From an uncultured Selenomonadales bacterium (lineage in GTDB: Bacteria > Bacillota_C > Negativicutes > Selenomonadales > Selenomonadaceae): 7,926 nt of DNA. A program made the position numbers and the translations under genes. Positions 6,966 through 7,926 of this stretch are shown here, one piece after another (position 1 is the stretch's first letter; each line of letters starts with the position of its first letter). The notes beneath the pieces were generated by a model. That model worked only from the letters and a program-made list of their open reading frames with translations, had not been told where the DNA came from and ran no database searches. The stretch spans positions 1-7,926 of the forward strand of contig CALGGX010000285.1 in assembly GCA_937916025.1 (NCBI GenBank). Direction: 5' to 3'.

Positions 6966-7926
6966 CAGCGCACCACCTCGAAAACGGTCGGGAGCGGCGC
7001 GCGATCTTTGAAACGTTGATCGACCGAATCCTTTTCCATGACGTTGCCGCTCATCGACGCGATTTTTTCGTTCCAACCCTTTTGCTTCGTCTGCTCCCAA
7101 TTCAGAACGGCGTTGAGCTCCTTCATGACATTTTGCCATTCGGCTTGCAGTTTGTTTGAGCGGATGTAATTTCTGAAGTCGTCGAGATATTTTTTTGCGT
7201 CCGCCGCGCGGAGCGGCTCGCGCCAACCGTCGTCATCGATCGGATCGAAATACGTCGAGGCGTCTTCGAGAAAAAGTTGCGACTCGACTTTGATGCTGCC
7301 GAAGCCGAACGGTTTGCCCTTGCCGAGTTTGTAAGCCGCATTCGTCGCGCCGTTCAGATCGAAAATCATCAACAGCGCGCCGAGCTCGATCGCATTCAAA
7401 TTCCGAAACCGGATTTTCGATTGAAAACGACTGTTTTGCCGGAGCGGAGTGAGTTCGCGCGTCAATTTCTTATCCGACGGTTTGTCTTTGTCGAGCGCGA
7501 TCTCCTCGTCCGATGCCTTCCAATCCGCCATGCGCCGATGCCAATACATTTTATATCCTCGGAGTTGCGCGCCGTCCGAATCCCAATGCTTGAGTTTTGC
7601 CGAGTCCTGCTTGAGATACAGCTGATACGATGTGGGATTCGGTTGCATTTGCGGATGCGCCGCCGCCGTCGACAGAGTTTCGAGCTCGCCGAGCGGCTTT
7701 GCGTCCTCGAAAAAGACTCGCCCCGCCCAAAACGACTCGCGTCCGAAGAGCGCGTCCGCAAAATCGATCGCGTCCGAATTCAGCGATTGCGGAATCAATT
7801 CGCCGATGCGATGCCGATACGGAATGCGGAAGCATTGCCCGTGTCCGAAGGCGGTGATGCGCCCGTCCTCGACGAGAAAATGACACGGCACGAGGCTCAA
7901 AACGTCGGCGGGAAGATTTTTCACCA
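6965..7926 (-). CDS. Type III CRISPR RAMP protein (TIGR03986-like), 5' end beyond the window
   Basis: This is the C-terminal part of a RAMP-superfamily protein of type III loci; the closest family I can recall is TIGR03986. About 320 residues are visible and the frame is open to the right edge, so the true start lies outside. Recognisable segments are GHGQCFRIPYRHRIGELIP, IDFADALFG, WAGRVFFEDA, LRGYKMYWHRR, IRFRNLNAIELGALL and the RAMP Gly-rich loop KLGKGKPFGFGSIKVE. Such proteins are Cas7-like backbone or accessory subunits of the effector that bind crRNA. A polar, Lys/Glu-rich helical tail ends in PLPTVFEVVR. The stop overlaps the cas6 start by one base. No damage is seen in the visible part. 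The exact subtype (III-D or another) cannot be decided without Cas10 and the other subunits. Confidence 0.78.
   Translation of the reverse strand, partial: VKNLPADVLSLVPCHFLVEDGRITAFGHGQCFRIPYRHRIGELIPQSLNSDAIDFADALFGRESFWAGRVFFEDAKPLGELETLSTAAAHPQMQPNPTSYQLYLKQDSAKLKHWDSDGAQLRGYKMYWHRRMADWKASDEEIALDKDKPSDKKLTRELTPLRQNSRFQSKIRFRNLNAIELGALLMIFDLNGATNAAYKLGKGKPFGFGSIKVESQLFLEDASTYFDPIDDDGWREPLRAADAKKYLDDFRNYIRSNKLQAEWQNVMKELNAVLNWEQTKQKGWNEKIASMSGNVMEKDSVDQRFKDRAPLPTVFEVVR

Noticed and set aside
1..7926. CRISPR array
   Set aside because: I scanned by eye for regularly spaced identical repeats of 25-40 bases and saw none. The array, if present, lies outside the window.

Overview
The window is a decaying type III CRISPR-Cas neighbourhood in a bacterium of roughly balanced GC content. 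Shine-Dalgarno sites are strong (GGGAGG, GGAGGG). The zinc-finger-free TnpB and the Cof-type phosphatase look Firmicutes-like, possibly Negativicutes, but that placement is a weak inference from protein resemblance.

Layout, left to right. (1) On the + strand, positions 1-638 hold the 3' part of an IS200/IS605- or IS607-type element: a tnpB with one frameshift, followed by a hairpin that looks like the element's right end and the omega-RNA 3' end. (2) An intact Cof-type HAD phosphatase lies at 686-1507. (3) Positions 1524-4974 hold three tightly packed CRISPR ancillary genes: a CARF-HEPN (Csm6/Csx1-like) gene, a small unrecognised gene, and a second CARF-HEPN paralogue. All three have broken reading frames. 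(4) At about 4984-5025 a hairpin with T tracts on both sides serves as a bidirectional terminator between convergent operons. (5) On the - strand, reading from the right edge inward, come a 5'-truncated RAMP protein of the TIGR03986 type, cas6, cas2 and cas1. They overlap or nearly abut, as in one operon.

In an intact system the RAMP protein would belong to or accompany the type III effector. Cas6 would cut pre-crRNA, Cas1-Cas2 would acquire spacers, and the CARF-HEPN proteins would be RNases switched on by cyclic oligoadenylate. The small gene between them is a candidate for a cyclic-oligoadenylate-related role, which is only a positional inference. Cas10, the other effector subunits and any CRISPR array are not in the window.

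The main observation is that damage is uneven. The RAMP fragment and cas6 are intact. cas1 has an in-frame TAA, a frameshift with apparent missing segments, and Gly where a metal-binding Glu is expected. Both CARF-HEPN genes have frame breaks and missing blocks. tnpB, the small gene and cas2 each appear to carry one extra base in a homopolymer (T7, A8, T6). The homopolymer changes could be sequencing error, slippage mutation or tolerated slippage sites. The nonsense codon, the residue substitution and the apparent deletions are harder to explain as read error and suggest real loss of the adaptation and signalling arms.
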